From Flavobacteriales bacterium (GTDB lineage Bacteria > Bacteroidota > Bacteroidia > Flavobacteriales_D > Crocinitomicaceae): 64,000 nucleotides of DNA. Of the stretch, positions 62,589 to 64,000 are shown one piece after another. Under the pieces are notes generated by a model that was given only the letters and a program-made list of their open reading frames with translations, made no database searches and was not told where the DNA came from. The translations under genes were made by a program, and so were the position numbers. Every line of letters starts with the position of its first letter. Within the stretch, counting starts at the first letter, position 1. The stretch is taken from assembly GCA_947491305.1 (NCBI GenBank), contig CANLIL010000004.1:1-64000 (forward strand). The letters run 5' to 3'.

Positions 62589-64000
62589 ATGGTATTAAGT
62601 AGATTTTGGCTCGTAATTTTTATATCCTCTATCATCTTTGTGGTTGCAGGATTATTCACTTCATCGAATTATTCGTTAGATTTCATGTTGAATGGAAAAA
62701 AAGACGATCCTATATTAGTTTCTGAAAAATACCTCAACGAAATCCCTCCAGCAATTGTTGTCCAGCTTAATAAATCGCCCGAAAAAACATATGTTTCTGC
62801 CTACTCTGAAAAAACGTATGTTCAGAAAAACAAAACGGTTTTAATTTATAAAGGAACGCAAAAATCAGACGGTTTATTAGAAACCAGTAAAAACAGTTTG
62901 TTTGAATTAATATTGCCATTAATCGCCTATCTAGCTTTTTTCAGTGGGATCATGCAATTGTTAATTGATTCTGGTGCTACCGAAAAACTTGCAAAACGCT
63001 TGAGCCCATTCTTTGTAAGTGTTTTTCCATCCGTTCCAAAAGGACATGATTCTATTTCATACATGACCTTGAATTTTTCGGCGAATTTTCTTGGATTAGA
63101 TTCCGCTGCAACGCCTTTTGGCTTAAAAGCCATGCAAAGTTTACAAGAATTGAACGAAGATAAAAGTCGAGCTAGCGATGCACAAATTATGTTTATGTGC
63201 TTGCATGCAGCAGGACTTACTTTGATTCCAACATCGATTATTGGATATCGCGCTGCGCAAGACGCAACAAATCCAGCGGATGTAATGTTGCCATGTATCA
63301 TAACATCTTTCATCGGAACAATCGCAGCGTTTTTAATTGTTGGTATTCGTCAAAAAATAAACTTTAAAAGTGCAACTTTATTAGTGACCTTAATTTCAAT
63401 TATTGCAGGAATTATAGGCTTATTATTGTATGTGAATAGTTTAGATATCATTGGTAAAAACTTTTTTACTTCTAATTTTTCAAGTTTATTATTATTGTCA
63501 ATAATTGGTTTTACCCTACTCTTTGCCTTTCGAAATGAACGAAAATTCAAAGAAAAAGACACGACAATTTTTGATGCATTTGTAGTTGGTGCAAAAAGTG
63601 GAATTAGCACAGGTGTTTCAATTTTCCCATATGTTTTAGGAATGTTAGCGGCAATTTCATTATTTCGCAACAGCGGACTTTTTGAAGTTATTAGTGGATG
63701 GATTTCAAATGGATTTTACTACATAGGAGTATCGAAAGAAGTTACTGAATCATTGCCTGTCGCAATGTTACGCCCATTTAGCTCGAGTGGATCCAGAGGT
63801 TTTATGATTGATTCCATGCAAACATTTGGTCCAGATTCTCTTACAGGTCGCTTAAGTTGTATTTTTCAATGCAGCGCAGAAACAACTTTTTATGTCATCG
63901 CCGTTTATTTTGGTGCAATAAACGTAAAAAACACACGCTATGCGTTGAGTACGATGTTATTAGTCGACTTAATCTGCGTGATTACAGCCATCTTTGTAGC
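62589..64000 (+). CDS. SpmA/SpmB fusion (nucleoside-recognition domain), partial
   Basis: An open frame from ATG 62589 runs off the window end (470 codons), so the ORF track omits it. The N-terminal half is SpmA-like (LPLIAYLAFFSGIMQLLIDSG, then NFLGLDSAATPFGLKAM), and the C-terminal half is SpmB-like (YVLGMLAAISLFRNSG, MLRPFSSSGSRGFM). Both are nucleoside-recognition/GATE-type membrane domains. The names come from spore maturation in Bacillus, but fused copies occur in non-sporulating Bacteroidota, where they may transport or sense a small molecule. The 3' end is missing. Confidence 0.85.
   Translation, partial: MVLSRFWLVIFISSIIFVVAGLFTSSNYSLDFMLNGKKDDPILVSEKYLNEIPPAIVVQLNKSPEKTYVSAYSEKTYVQKNKTVLIYKGTQKSDGLLETSKNSLFELILPLIAYLAFFSGIMQLLIDSGATEKLAKRLSPFFVSVFPSVPKGHDSISYMTLNFSANFLGLDSAATPFGLKAMQSLQELNEDKSRASDAQIMFMCLHAAGLTLIPTSIIGYRAAQDATNPADVMLPCIITSFIGTIAAFLIVGIRQKINFKSATLLVTLISIIAGIIGLLLYVNSLDIIGKNFFTSNFSSLLLLSIIGFTLLFAFRNERKFKEKDTTIFDAFVVGAKSGISTGVSIFPYVLGMLAAISLFRNSGLFEVISGWISNGFYYIGVSKEVTESLPVAMLRPFSSSGSRGFMIDSMQTFGPDSLTGRLSCIFQCSAETTFYVIAVYFGAINVKNTRYALSTMLLVDLICVITAIFV

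Noticed and set aside
62927-63670. Two minus-strand frames near the window end
   Set aside because: They are shadows of the SpmA/SpmB fusion on the plus strand, which has clear family motifs.

Overview
The window is a stretch of ordinary chromosome from a member of the Bacteroidota, most likely a Flavobacteriales bacterium (Crocinitomicaceae or a relative; genus not resolvable by eye). The evidence is: low GC; the Bacteroidota promoter element TAnnTTTG upstream of many genes and few Shine-Dalgarno sequences; a short primary sigma factor without region 1.1; the bacillithiol gene bshA; DUF3078, WG-repeat and DPP4-type S9 proteins; an ECF sigma factor paired with a PKD/CHU_C-like membrane partner; and the run pyrE-SRPBCC-birA-rsfS-ftsH-cdsA-psd, which as I remember it is typical of Flavobacteriales. 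I saw no rRNA, tRNA, CRISPR array, insertion sequence or prophage.

Layout. 0-8.6 kb: DPP4-like peptidase, citrate synthase, a THUMP-domain rRNA methyltransferase divergent from a patatin/beta-barrel protein, and a VOC protein. 8.7-17.5 kb: a lipoprotein, priA, the primary sigma factor, a low-molecular-weight phosphatase, an RsmI-like methylase, a short tandem repeat, a TerB/J-domain protein and htpG. 17.6-20.3 kb: a polytopic membrane protein overlapping an SDR gene, then a DUF1573 protein. 20.4-26.7 kb: pyrE, SRPBCC, birA, rsfS, ftsH, cdsA, psd and a small Cys/Lys-rich secreted protein. 26.7-33.1 kb: exonuclease III, MutS2, a methyltransferase, a 49-residue small gene missed by the ORF track, and a VWA membrane protein. 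33.2-39.3 kb: 3-hydroxyacyl-CoA dehydrogenase, menB, an operon of WG-repeat, TonB-like and AAC(3)-like proteins, and L31. 39.4-47.0 kb: a beta-helix lipoprotein, then a tetR-ABC-HlyD-TolC export operon, and mdh. 47.1-53.5 kb: ECF sigma factor with putative anti-sigma, a broken DUF3078 gene, thiolase, an acyltransferase and an SGNH esterase. 53.5-64 kb: a beta-lactamase-like protein with bshA, then a long plus-strand run mutL, two rhomboids, an EEP nuclease, a YciO-like protein, a glutamine amidotransferase, and an SpmA/SpmB fusion cut by the window end.

Most of the content is housekeeping: TCA cycle (gltA, mdh), lipid synthesis (cdsA, psd), menaquinone (menB), replication and repair (priA, xth, mutL, mutS2), proteostasis (ftsH, htpG) and thiol redox (bshA). 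The most unusual points are an export ABC protein whose nucleotide-binding domain has lost Walker A, the signature and the H-loop although the operon and its TetR operator look intact; a repeated promoter geometry that predicts leaderless mRNAs; the unlisted small gene; and a beta-lactamase protein that keeps the GH3 C-terminal domain without the GH3 catalytic barrel. I did not find a clear wholly new system. Family names rest on motif recognition, not on searches.
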